Source: Oscillospiraceae bacterium (GTDB lineage Bacteria > Bacillota > Clostridia > Oscillospirales > Oscillospiraceae). Taken from it: DNA of 64,000 nucleotides. The notes under the pieces are model-generated. The model was not told the DNA's origin. It was given only the letters and a program-made list of their open reading frames with translations, and made no database searches. Below, piece by piece: positions 1 to 8,053 of this stretch. The stretch lies in contig CADBKO010000001.1 in NCBI GenBank assembly GCA_902795345.1, positions 124,001 through 188,000 on the forward strand. Reading direction: 5' to 3'. Position 1 is the first letter of the stretch, and each line of letters opens with the position of its first letter. The position numbers and the translations under genes were made by a program.

Positions 1-750
1 GACATCGCCCGCCAGTTGAATGATGAGGGCATCCCTGGGGTTCACGGCAGAGTCAGTTGGCATGCTGTGACCATCAAAAGAATGCTCCAGAATGAAAAAC
101 ATGTCGGTGACATACTTATGCAGAAAACCTATACAACGGATTTCCTAACTAAGACACAGACGGAAAACAATGGAGAGTTGGAGCAGTATTACATCAAAGA
201 TAATCACCCGGCCATCATCAGTCGGGAAAACTGGGATGCAGTCCAATTGGAACTCTCACGACGAGAGGCTTTCCGAAAAAGGCACGGACTCTGGACATTG
301 GGAAGCAGCACCAATAATCCGCTATGCTCCCACGTATTCTGCGAGTCCTGCGGAGGAAAATACATCCGCAAGTGTTGGGAAGGCATCACGGAGGTATTCT
401 GGAAATGCGAGAATGCCGAAAAGAAAAAAGGACACATCTGCAATGCGAAGAATATAAAAGAGTCCGCGTTGCAGAAAGCCATAGTCATCGCATGGAATAG
501 CATCGTAGCTGACCGAGAGTTGCATCTCCCAGGCTGGGAACAGATGGTAACTGATGGAGATGCACTCCAGAAGTATTGGGGACGCAATATGATCGCCATC
601 ACCGAGGACGGACCGCTAGAAGCAGAAGTGCCAGAACTAACACGCATGATGTTAGAGGAGATCACGGTGAAATCTCCATCAGAGATGACAGTTGCATTTC
701 TGGATGGTACGGTGAAAAACATAAAGCTGGATACGCTGGATATCAGATAA
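1..750 (+). CDS. Large serine recombinase, C-terminal part (5' end outside window)
   Basis: The frame is open from base 1 and ends at the TAA of 748-750, so 249 C-terminal residues are visible and the catalytic resolvase domain lies upstream of the window. The visible part matches the Recombinase domain (IARQLN...GIPG..., then W....I..ML.NEKHVGD, then NHPAIIS) followed by a recombinase zinc ribbon with a CxxC pair (CESC) and two later cysteines (WKCEN, ICNAK). Such enzymes integrate and excise phages, ICEs and transposons. The region after the zinc ribbon is short, about 100 residues, without a clear long coiled coil. The gene is AT-richer than the window average and sits 207 bp from a prepilin gene lacking its start, which suggests it belongs to an element whose right end is near 957. 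Confidence 0.9.
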   Translation, partial: DIARQLNDEGIPGVHGRVSWHAVTIKRMLQNEKHVGDILMQKTYTTDFLTKTQTENNGELEQYYIKDNHPAIISRENWDAVQLELSRREAFRKRHGLWTLGSSTNNPLCSHVFCESCGGKYIRKCWEGITEVFWKCENAEKKKGHICNAKNIKESALQKAIVIAWNSIVADRELHLPGWEQMVTDGDALQKYWGRNMIAITEDGPLEAEVPELTRMMLEEITVKSPSEMTVAFLDGTVKNIKLDTLDIR

Positions 751-957
751 GCATGATGCTTATCGAGATAATTATCATTATATCAAATACTCCTCAGTTT
801 TCAATAGTAGGAGCAAAAACAAACTGTGATAATTATTCGACACAGAAGGAGAAGGAACAGCAGGTTTTCGGATATTATACGCCGTTGCCGCCAGAATATG
901 GCCCTAAAACTCCATAGTATACGAACTATTCACAGTCTTAAGTATCGTTAGTACTAG
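751..957. other. AT-rich stretch between recombinase and prepilin remnant; probable element end
   Basis: No convincing gene. The stretch is AT-rich, repeats the word gataattat near 775 and 828, and ends at an in-frame TAG (955-957) immediately before the pilin-coding frame begins. Inference: this is the terminal non-coding part of the integrated element, with the attachment junction near its right edge. Confidence 0.45.
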
Positions 958-1272
958 TGGGCCGTCCTGGTTGCCATCGCTATCCCCGTGTTCACCGCCC
1001 AGCTGGAGAAGTCCCGCAATGCTACCAACCTCGCTAACGCCCGTTCCATTTATGCGCAGCTCGTCGCTGACTATCTGGATGACAACTCTTACAACGATTC
1101 TCTTAGCTCTACTGCCTGGTCTGGTTCTGCTGGTAGCATCACAGTCGGCACGCAGGTCTATAAGTTCCAGCCCGTTTCCGGCGCTTCTCTGACCATTACG
1201 ACCGGAACTGCCGCTCCTGTTGTCGAGTATAAAGGCCTTGGTGGCACCGAAACGTTTGGTGCAGCTTCCTGA
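958..1272 (+). pseudogene. Type IV prepilin-like gene, 5'-truncated
   Basis: The frame opens right after a TAG at 955-957 and reads AVLVAIAIPVFTAQLEKSRN, which is the second half of the conserved hydrophobic N-terminal helix of type IV prepilins together with the Q-LEKSR segment that follows it. It continues about 95 residues to a TGA at 1270-1272 and ends in GTETFGAAS. The prepilin peptidase site (G-FTLIE), the positively charged leader and any ribosome-binding site are missing; upstream sequence is unrelated and AT-rich. A GTG (988) lies inside the helix and is an implausible start. Inference: the gene was split when the recombinase-bearing element inserted; the 5' half should lie at the far end of that element. 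Confidence 0.75.
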
Positions 1273-1598
1273 TTTAGCTTCTGCCTTTTAAATACGCAGG
1301 GGATGACGCTGCAGATAGGCTGTGCATCGCTGAACGATGACTTAATTGCCCAAGTAGCATACTGAGTTTTTCCCTGCATGATTTGTTTTGAACTTTTCCG
1401 TCGTTTCCTTCTTTCCGGGAGAGCGGGAGACGATGGAATCCCGGAAACCGAGCGCTTCCTCTGCTAGCGAGGAAGCGCTCATTCTAACTGCGGAGTCTCT
1501 TTCTGTGAAGATTGGAACTGCGGGATATCACGCTTGCGGCGATTTGCCTTAGTTTTCTTTTGCACAGATCGATGCTCAATGGAAGAACGGTGTAGTCA
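1273..1598. other. 326-bp gene-free stretch with one hairpin repeat
   Basis: No supported coding sequence. The stretch holds the first copy of the 44-bp hairpin repeat (1440-1483) and the weak leader of the YfhO-family gene; the start at 1599 has only a poor AG-rich ribosome-binding site. A short word near 1530 (cacgcttgcggcgat) resembles sequence at 32213, too short to interpret. Confidence 0.6.
1440..1483 (+). repeat. 44-bp hairpin repeat, copy 1 (upstream of the YfhO-family gene)
   Basis: Reads cccggaaaccgagcgcttcc at the left and contains a perfect 12-bp stem (1450-1461 with 1469-1480) around the loop tgctagc. It matches copy 2 at 42 of 44 positions. The only two differences (1460 T to C, 1470 A to G) face each other in the stem, so pairing is preserved. 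It could act as a terminator for the pilin transcript, although no clear T-run follows. Confidence 0.85.
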
Positions 1599-4343
1599 AT
1601 GAAACTGTTTGCTCCCCCGGATTCGAAAAAACGATTGCGCACCGAGCGGTGTGCGCTCTACTTGTTGCTTTCTTTTTTCCTGCCAATGTTGATTATAGTG
1701 ATTGCGCTGGCAGGGCTCAGGATCACTCCTTTTGGAGATCGTACATTTTTAATATCTGATGCGGATGTTCTTTATGTGAACTATCTTGGGTATGTCGGCC
1801 GGGCAATAAAAGGGGTAGAGGGTTTCACGTACTCCTTTGAAAAAGGCCTTGGCGGCAATATGATGGGTTCCTGGGGCTGGTTCCTGCTGAACCCGACCTT
1901 TGCCGTCTTTTCCCTCTTCGACGTCATAAGCTATCCATTGGCCTTCACGATCGTATCAACGATAAACCTCTGCCTCTGCGGCATTACCATGTATCTCCTG
2001 CTTGCCGGGCTTTATGGCCACAAGCCGGGCAACCTCCTGTTTTCGACAGCTTATGCCCTTTGTGGCTTTAATGTGGCAAATGTTTTCCAGATGAACTTCT
2101 TTATCGGCGTCACCGTGCTGCCTCTGGTCGTCTTAGGACTGATCCGCATCTTTCAGGATAGGAGTCCCCTGCTGTATATCCTCTCCTTGGCCTATGCATT
2201 GCTGATGAATTTCTATTTTGGCTTTATTCTCTGCGCCGCCTCGGTCCTGTTTTTTTTCGCGGCCTGGATCGGCGATGGGCCAAATGTGGGTAATAAAAGG
2301 CACGTGATCCTGAAATATGTACTATCCTCGTTGCTTGCCGGCCTCCTGTCCGCGGTGATTTGGTTGCCCGCATTGCTCTCCCTGCGGGGTGGACGGCTGG
2401 ATCAGACGACACTGGCATCTTTTTCCCTGGCAGAAAAGCTGCCGTTTCTGGAGATCGGCGCCAAGCTGTTCAGCGGCGCCAACAATCGGGAGGAACTGAT
2501 TAACGGTCACCCCAATATTTTCGTCGGCATACTCCCTGTGGCGCTGGTGATCCTGTTTTTCCGCAATCGGGAGATCAGCGGGCGGAAAAAGATCGCGGCT
2601 GCTTTTCTACTGGTCATTTATGCCCTTGGCTTTTATATCATTGCTTTCGATATCCTGATGCACGGAGGAACGACCACAAACTGGTTCAATTTCCGCTATT
2701 CTTTTGTGTTTTCCTTTCTGCTTCTGTTCATTGCCGCTTACGAATGGAGCCGGTTTTCCGCAGCGCCTGCCGCTGACAGAAGATTCACTTGGACAGTCAT
2801 CTTGCTGGGGACAGCGGTCATTTTCTCCAAGCAATATTCGTTTATCGGCGGCGGCGAAGTCCTTGCCGATCTGGCAGTATTGGCGCTGATTTTCCTGGCC
2901 CTTTGGATGCACCGCAGGGATCCGAAGAAGAACACCGCGCGTGCATTCACGCTTGTGGTGCTGCTCCTTGTCTCCTTCAATCTCTTTTTGAATTACAGGG
3001 TTTCAACCTACCGCATTCTGGGTCGGGAAAGCCAGGAATCAGAGTACCAGAGTGTCGTGAGCTGCGTGGACGGATTGGTGAAAGGCGTACAGCAAGGGGA
3101 CCCCGGATTTTTCAGGATGGAGGTCAATCGGCAGCGCTCCGGTACCACTGGCAACGATCCCATGCTTTACGGTTACAATGGCGTAGGGCACGGAGGCAGC
3201 GATGAGCGGGATTTCGTGCGCAATGAACTTGGTAAGCTCGGCATCCATAGGTTTGATATGCGCAATTATTATGGAGAGGGCGTACCGGCGGCTACGGACG
3301 CCTTGTTGGGGATCCGATATCTCATAGCGGAAGAAGATCTGGAAACAGAAAAAGACTATGAAAAAGTCATTACCGTCGGGGACTGGTCGTTGTATCGCAA
3401 TCCCAATGTACTCCCGATCGCGGTGCTTTCGGACTCCGGAATCATGGAAACAGAAACAGGGAACACCGATATTTTCGACAATCTCAACGCAGTTTGGTCC
3501 GCGCTCAGCGGGGAGGACCGCCCGGTATTTGAGGAGGAGAATGAAATAAGATTCATCGCCCATCCTCGAAAAGGCAGCGGAGAGATCACCAGGCAGGAGG
3601 CTGCCACAATTGTAGAAAAAAGAGATAAGGAAATCGATTCGAAGGCCGCTGCAGTATCCGGCGAAGCATCGGAGAGTGGTTCTGGCAGCTTGCTTTCAGA
3701 ACCTCCCATTGACTCCTCCTACATAGAGTATACCTGGACCGCCGGGCGGGATGGCGCGGTTTATATCTACAACCGTTCGGGCATGTCGGATGATTGGGGC
3801 AGTATTGATCCTGCGTTGTGCTGTGTTGGTTATTACCATGAGGGCGAGCAAGTCTCCGGTTATCTTCCGGTAACGGATGATGCCATTTCCACTTATCTTC
3901 TGGAAGAAGTGGCGGGCAGATTCCGAGCTGCCTATGCGGACGCGGACGCCTTGTCGGCTTTGAGCGAGAAGGTGCGATCCCGTCCTACCTTCATCGAAAA
4001 AAACACAGACTCTCATCTTCGAGGCGAATTCACCTCCACCGGTGACCAAGTGCTGATGTTTACGATCCCATGGGATGAAGGCTGGTCTTTGTGGGTGGAC
4101 GGTGAGAAGGCTGAGATCCAAAAAGTCTTGGGTGTATTCATGGCGACAGAGGCAGCTGCAGGGAATCATTCATTTGAGATGAAATACTCACCGGCCGGAT
4201 TGAAGCTAGGTTGCTGTGTTACCTTATTTGCTATCCTTGTGCTTATCCCCTTCATCCTCCTGGATAGACGTCGTCAAAGGAACGACAGAGAGCGTCCAAT
4301 CGAGATAAAGAAAGACTGTGAAACAAAGACTGCTAATGCATAA
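1599..4343 (+). CDS. YfhO-family polytopic membrane protein (probable GT-C glycosyltransferase)
   Basis: The 914-residue protein has a cytoplasmic N-terminus, then roughly a dozen hydrophobic helices in residues 22-460, and a large extracytoplasmic C-terminal region closed by a final helix near 868-890 and a basic tail. The order SDADVLYVNYLGYVGRAIKG, GGNMMGSWGWFLLNP and TTTNWFNFRYSF is characteristic of the YfhO family, which glycosylates lipoteichoic acid or other wall polymers from undecaprenyl-linked sugars in Bacillus. ATG 1599 is the first plausible start, but its ribosome-binding site is weak. It is flanked by two copies of a 44-bp hairpin repeat and stands apart from its neighbours, like a cassette. 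Sugar and acceptor are unknown. Confidence 0.85.
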   Translation: MKLFAPPDSKKRLRTERCALYLLLSFFLPMLIIVIALAGLRITPFGDRTFLISDADVLYVNYLGYVGRAIKGVEGFTYSFEKGLGGNMMGSWGWFLLNPTFAVFSLFDVISYPLAFTIVSTINLCLCGITMYLLLAGLYGHKPGNLLFSTAYALCGFNVANVFQMNFFIGVTVLPLVVLGLIRIFQDRSPLLYILSLAYALLMNFYFGFILCAASVLFFFAAWIGDGPNVGNKRHVILKYVLSSLLAGLLSAVIWLPALLSLRGGRLDQTTLASFSLAEKLPFLEIGAKLFSGANNREELINGHPNIFVGILPVALVILFFRNREISGRKKIAAAFLLVIYALGFYIIAFDILMHGGTTTNWFNFRYSFVFSFLLLFIAAYEWSRFSAAPAADRRFTWTVILLGTAVIFSKQYSFIGGGEVLADLAVLALIFLALWMHRRDPKKNTARAFTLVVLLLVSFNLFLNYRVSTYRILGRESQESEYQSVVSCVDGLVKGVQQGDPGFFRMEVNRQRSGTTGNDPMLYGYNGVGHGGSDERDFVRNELGKLGIHRFDMRNYYGEGVPAATDALLGIRYLIAEEDLETEKDYEKVITVGDWSLYRNPNVLPIAVLSDSGIMETETGNTDIFDNLNAVWSALSGEDRPVFEEENEIRFIAHPRKGSGEITRQEAATIVEKRDKEIDSKAAAVSGEASESGSGSLLSEPPIDSSYIEYTWTAGRDGAVYIYNRSGMSDDWGSIDPALCCVGYYHEGEQVSGYLPVTDDAISTYLLEEVAGRFRAAYADADALSALSEKVRSRPTFIEKNTDSHLRGEFTSTGDQVLMFTIPWDEGWSLWVDGEKAEIQKVLGVFMATEAAAGNHSFEMKYSPAGLKLGCCVTLFAILVLIPFILLDRRRQRNDRERPIEIKKDCETKTANA

Positions 4344-4435
4344 TACGATATCTTTATCTTTCGGACGCTTTGAAAGAGGATTTTTTAAAATCCCGCCATC
4401 CTCCCTATTCCTTGGAGCGGGGGAGGCTGCGGGTT

Positions 4436-4479
4436 CCCGGAAACCGAGCGCTTCCCCTGCTAGCGGGGAAGCGCTCATT
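4436..4479 (+). repeat. 44-bp hairpin repeat, copy 2 (downstream of the YfhO-family gene)
   Basis: Second copy of the repeat at 1440-1483, same orientation, with a perfect 12-bp stem (4446-4457 with 4465-4476). It lies 92 bases after the YfhO stop and is followed by a T-rich attttac, so it may terminate that transcript. It differs from copy 1 only by one compensated base pair. Confidence 0.85.
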
Positions 4480-4491
4480 TTACTATAAAGA

Positions 4492-4514
4492 AACCACCGG
4501 CCATGCCGGTGGTT
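4492..4514 (-). terminator. Hairpin terminator of the AAA/DUF4143 ATPase gene
   Basis: Perfect 10-bp stem (aaccaccggc / gccggtggtt) with a 3-base loop, just after the stop of the minus-strand gene ending at 4527. On the minus strand it is followed by tttcttta, a moderate T tract. Confidence 0.7.
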
Positions 4515-4526
4515 CTGGTTCTTCCT

Positions 4527-5873
4527 CTATGCTTCTCCTGTCCCTTCGGACCCCAAAAACATGACATTATAGACCGGCATATAGGTGATCCTTCCCCTTG
4601 TCGTGACTTCGCGCGTGTTGGAAAGGACAAGCGCCTTCTTTACATGGTAATCCTCGTTATTCAAAAAGGAATTAAGCGCACTGTGAACGGTATAGTCCTT
4701 GCCGGATTTAACCTCGATGGGGACAGTGGAGAGGCTGTCATAGTCTTCGATCAGATAATCTACCTCGCCCTTGCTGCGATTGTCATAATAGAACAGACGA
4801 TGGCCGTGAGCGGCCAATTCCTGAGCCACCACGCTTTCATAAACAGAGCCGAGATTGATCCCCGCCTCGTCGTCCAGGATCGCGCGAATATTATTTCCGT
4901 ATAGAATATCGGTCAGGAGCCCCACGTCATTCAAATACAGCTTGAGAAGGTTTTTCCCTACAGACTGCGCGAGGGGAAATACGGGGGCGGAGATTGCGTT
5001 GACGTCCAAAACGATCCCAGCGGAAATCAGGTATTCAAACTCATCCTGGTAGTCAGAAAAACGCTTACCACGCCTGTCCTCGATATTCTGGAAGACCACC
5101 CGTTTTTTCTTGTTTTCCAAATTGGAGGGGATCATTTCATAAATCCTGCGAATCTTCAGCTTCCGGTTGTTGTCTGCTTCGTATTTTGATGCGTCATCAG
5201 CGTAGAACGCTCGGATATCACGATGGATCCTCCTCACCTTCACGATATTCGTATCCGCAAGAAAGGTGTTGACAGCGTCAGGCAGCCCGCCGATCAGTAG
5301 GTATTTCTTGAACAGATCCAGTACCCTCCCGTGAGCAGCCGCATCCAGGCTCTCGCCGGAAAGGTACTTTTCCCGCATCATATTGATCGCAGATCGGTGA
5401 AACCCGTTTGCTAGCAGGAACTCTTCAAAATCCAGTGGGAACATGCGCTTGATCTCAATGCTGCCGATGGGGATAGAGCTTGTCTTCTTCAAGGTCACGC
5501 CAAGCAAGGATCCGCTTGCAATATAGGTGAACCTGTCATCCTGCTTCAGGAACTTGAGCATGGTAAGCAGATGCGGGTATGCCTGGATCTCATCAAGAAA
5601 GATCAACGTATTTTTCTTATCTACCATTTTGTCACCGGCAATCGTGCTGACCTGGAAGTAAAAATCCTGGACAGTGCGGACTTGCTCAAACAGCCTGGGG
5701 CCATTTTGATCCTCCGCGAAGTTCAGCTCAATATAATTCTCGAAGAGGCTCCGTCCGACTTGACGAATGATAAATGTCTTGCCGACCTGCCGTGCACCGT
5801 CAATGATCAACACCTTGTTGGAGTCCGACTTCAGATAGCTCTCAATGAATGGTTGGATTTTTCGATATAACAT
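4527..5873 (-). CDS. AAA-type ATPase with DUF4143 C-terminal domain
   Basis: The 448-residue protein opens with an AAA_14-type P-loop (IDGARQVGKTFIIRQVG, Walker A GARQVGKT) and a Walker B-like TLIFLDEIQAYPHLL, followed by a sensor-like YIASGSLLG. The C-terminal half has the DUF4143 pattern, including LYLNDVGLLTDIL and the nuclease-like region EVDYLIE...VPIEVKSGKD. Members are widespread solitary ATPases in gut Firmicutes and Bacteroides; function is not established. I chose ATG 5873 because gaggtg lies 4 bases before it; a GTG five codons upstream (5888) overlaps that site. It stands alone, with its own promoter (5965-5992) and terminator. The G-x-VDYLI and E-VKS residues resemble a restriction-endonuclease-like core, so a defence or toxin-related role is possible but unproven. 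Confidence 0.85.
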   Translation of the reverse strand: MLYRKIQPFIESYLKSDSNKVLIIDGARQVGKTFIIRQVGRSLFENYIELNFAEDQNGPRLFEQVRTVQDFYFQVSTIAGDKMVDKKNTLIFLDEIQAYPHLLTMLKFLKQDDRFTYIASGSLLGVTLKKTSSIPIGSIEIKRMFPLDFEEFLLANGFHRSAINMMREKYLSGESLDAAAHGRVLDLFKKYLLIGGLPDAVNTFLADTNIVKVRRIHRDIRAFYADDASKYEADNNRKLKIRRIYEMIPSNLENKKKRVVFQNIEDRRGKRFSDYQDEFEYLISAGIVLDVNAISAPVFPLAQSVGKNLLKLYLNDVGLLTDILYGNNIRAILDDEAGINLGSVYESVVAQELAAHGHRLFYYDNRSKGEVDYLIEDYDSLSTVPIEVKSGKDYTVHSALNSFLNNEDYHVKKALVLSNTREVTTRGRITYMPVYNVMFLGSEGTGEA

Positions 5874-5917
5874 TGCGCACCTCAGCACTTTTCAATGAAA
5901 ATAATGGCCTAAAACAA

Positions 5918-5960
5918 CACAATTCAATTCAAATACCTCTGAAATTCTGCACAATTCAAT
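5918..5960. repeat. Pair of 11-bp direct repeats in the ATPase leader
   Basis: CACAATTCAAT occurs at 5918-5928 and 5950-5960, 32 bp apart (about three helical turns). Each is followed by a similar word, cctctgaaa (5936-5944) and cctcagaaa (5971-5979). They sit between the -10 and the start of the minus-strand ATPase gene and could be repressor sites. Confidence 0.6.
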
Positions 5961-5964
5961 GCTA

Positions 5965-5992
5965 ATTATACCTCAGAAAACACACAAGTCAA
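5965..5992 (-). promoter_or_regulatory. Sigma-A promoter for the AAA/DUF4143 gene
   Basis: On the minus strand TTGACT (5992-5987), a 16-bp spacer and TATAAT (5970-5965). This is close to consensus and about 90 bases before the start codon. Confidence 0.75.
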
Positions 5993-6042
5993 TAGGAGAT
6001 CCAGACGCAGTGATGCTTCGTCAGATTCATACACGAGAATGA

Positions 6043-6071
6043 TTGCAAGCTCGTCTGTGTTATGTTATCCT
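6043..6071 (+). promoter_or_regulatory. Promoter for the GT39-like gene
   Basis: TTGCAA (6043-6048), 17-bp spacer, TATCCT (6066-6071), 26 bases before the ATG at 6098. Confidence 0.55.
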
Positions 6072-6097
6072 GAATAATAAGCGGATTTGAGGAATCC

Positions 6098-7906
6098 ATG
6101 ATGGGGAGACAGCGCATGAAAGGAAGAATCCTGGAAGGGAAAAAGCTGGAATGGGCGGGGCTTATATTATTTGCCGCCGCCTATGTCGTGATCTCCGCAT
6201 TCCATGAGCCCTGGTTTGACGAAGCCCAGGCTTGGCAGATTGCCAAATGCGCTAGTTTACGGGAGATACTCTTTGAGATTCCCCATTACGAGGGACATCC
6301 TCCACTCTGGCATCTGATCCTGGCCATCCCGGCAAAGCTGGGCGTGCCCTTTGAGATCGGACTGAAAACGGTGGGATTCCTCTTTTCCGCCGCCTCTGCA
6401 GCATTGATGCTGTTTCGATCCAGACTGCCCCGGCTATTGCGGATGACGTTGCCGTTTACCTACTTTTTCTTTTACCAATATGGCATAGTGGTCCGTCCCT
6501 ATGGAATGATGCTATTCTTCCTAATGCTGCTGGGAATGGAGATCGGAAATAGAAACACAAATCCGTGGCGAGTCGTTCTGCTCCTGGGGGCATTGTGCCT
6601 GACCAGCGCCTACGGTATCCTTTTCGCTGGCGGGATCGCAATTAGTTTCCTGTGGGAATTATGGCGCGAGAAAGACATCAAGCGTCTCATGTCGGAGTTG
6701 CTTCGGGATGGGCGGACGGTTTCACTTTTGTCCTTGCTCCTTTTAGCTCTTCTCCTCATATTGGAAATTATCCCAGCGAAAAATGCTTATGCTATGCATA
6801 TTCAAAGGGATACCTCACTTCCCGTTCGCCTTTTCTGTGCTTTCTTTACATTTCCGTTGGACTGCTTCTTATCAACCAGCAGTTGGTTTGGAGTGGAACA
6901 GGTCTCCATGCAGGCGATGAGTATCCCGTTGCCACAGCTTATTCTGGGCATAGTTTTGGGCTTGATTCTTTGGATGGGAATGATTTGCATTTCCTCAAAG
7001 CGGAACTTGAAGTTTTTCATCATTCCTTATTCAATGTACGTAGTCTTTGCGGCCACTGTCTATTTTTCTACTCATCATATGGGTATTGTATTCCTGCTGG
7101 TTCTGTTTTGGGCGGAACTAAGCTATCGGGATGAAGAACGTTTTGAAATCGGAAGAGCAGTTGTTTCCCGCATAGCAAAATCGAAGCGGGATGCAAGGAT
7201 GCTCCATACTGCTGGATTTATTCTCTTATCCGCATGCATAGTAATTCCCTTGTATTGGGCTTCAGCAGCGAGCTTTCTCGAGATTCGGGTTGATTATTGT
7301 TTTGCACGGAATATGGCTGCATTTTTAAAAGATTCAGGGCTGAGTAAAGACCCTTTGATTTTTTGCAAATGGAACTACGGGGGATCAACATTTGCAGAAG
7401 CAAATGGGAATGAGGATTATATCTGCACGGACATCATAGGAACAGCAGTTCCGTTGACTGCATATTTTGAACGAAATATTGTTTTCAACTTAAATGACGG
7501 GATTCCTGATGATGCATATGTTCACCACCGATCCGTCAGCTATGAAGAAAGCCGTGAAACGGTGGAGAAATGGCGTAGCAAAGGCATTCCCAATGTTGTG
7601 ATCGGATACCCGGATCTGGAGGATGTTTATGAATCTGATGTAACTGCGGCAGATTATACCTGTGTTTACTTAAGGGATGAAGGGTTCATTTGGAAGGATA
7701 TACACGATTCTAATACTGCAACCGTATATGTTCAAAATGCTCTGCTGGATAAGTATGGATTAACGGCTGTTGATGACTCTAAACTCCGGTTTTGGCATGA
7801 AGGAATCACCTTCACGCCTGAGATGCAGGAGGCCATTGAAAATGGCGTCCCTGTTGAAGAACTCCTGAAGCCTTATTTGGATGCGATATTCGGCGAGGAA
7901 GACTGA
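6098..7906 (+). CDS. GT39-like (GT-C fold) membrane glycosyltransferase
   Basis: The 602-residue polytopic protein begins with a helix and then the luminal motif EPWFDEAQAWQIA and YEGHPPLWHLIL, the acidic DE pair and the GHPP/W loop seen in dolichyl/polyprenyl-phosphate-sugar transferases (PMT/ArnT-like). About ten hydrophobic helices fill residues 20-400; the C-terminal 200 residues are extracytoplasmic. It should transfer a sugar from a polyprenyl-phosphate donor to a surface acceptor; specificity cannot be read. ATG 6098 has gagga 5 bases upstream; ATG 6116, behind ggggag, is an alternative. The gene is AT-richer than the genes after 8.4 kb. Confidence 0.8.
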   Translation: MMGRQRMKGRILEGKKLEWAGLILFAAAYVVISAFHEPWFDEAQAWQIAKCASLREILFEIPHYEGHPPLWHLILAIPAKLGVPFEIGLKTVGFLFSAASAALMLFRSRLPRLLRMTLPFTYFFFYQYGIVVRPYGMMLFFLMLLGMEIGNRNTNPWRVVLLLGALCLTSAYGILFAGGIAISFLWELWREKDIKRLMSELLRDGRTVSLLSLLLLALLLILEIIPAKNAYAMHIQRDTSLPVRLFCAFFTFPLDCFLSTSSWFGVEQVSMQAMSIPLPQLILGIVLGLILWMGMICISSKRNLKFFIIPYSMYVVFAATVYFSTHHMGIVFLLVLFWAELSYRDEERFEIGRAVVSRIAKSKRDARMLHTAGFILLSACIVIPLYWASAASFLEIRVDYCFARNMAAFLKDSGLSKDPLIFCKWNYGGSTFAEANGNEDYICTDIIGTAVPLTAYFERNIVFNLNDGIPDDAYVHHRSVSYEESRETVEKWRSKGIPNVVIGYPDLEDVYESDVTAADYTCVYLRDEGFIWKDIHDSNTATVYVQNALLDKYGLTAVDDSKLRFWHEGITFTPEMQEAIENGVPVEELLKPYLDAIFGEED

Positions 7907-7965
7907 TTCTCTCTGTCTCTCGTTCTGGCGGGCAGAAATAACAGCAGCAGAACGGCCCCCCGGGG

Positions 7966-7990
7966 AACCCACGGACCTGTCCCGTGGGTT
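7966..7990. other. 9-bp inverted repeat after the GT39-like gene
   Basis: Perfect stem aacccacgg / ccgtgggtt with a 7-base loop, 60 bases after the stop. No T tract follows on either strand, so a classical terminator is doubtful; it may be a processing or attenuation hairpin. Confidence 0.4.
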
Positions 7991-8053
7991 CAAAAGCAGT
8001 AGGAATCATACTTGTTGTAAGACGGGATGAAACGTCATGGAAAGGAGGCGCTC

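Noticed and set aside
576..917. Open frame overlapping the recombinase end and the AT-rich stretch
   Set aside because: No start site, no family resemblance, and its first half lies inside the recombinase gene.
1529..1560. Additional copy of the 32219/37146 repeat
   Set aside because: Only a 12-16 base word is shared and the alignment breaks soon after.
7966..7990. Rho-independent terminator after the GT39-like gene
   Set aside because: The hairpin is perfect but no T-run follows on either strand, so I kept it only as an inverted repeat.
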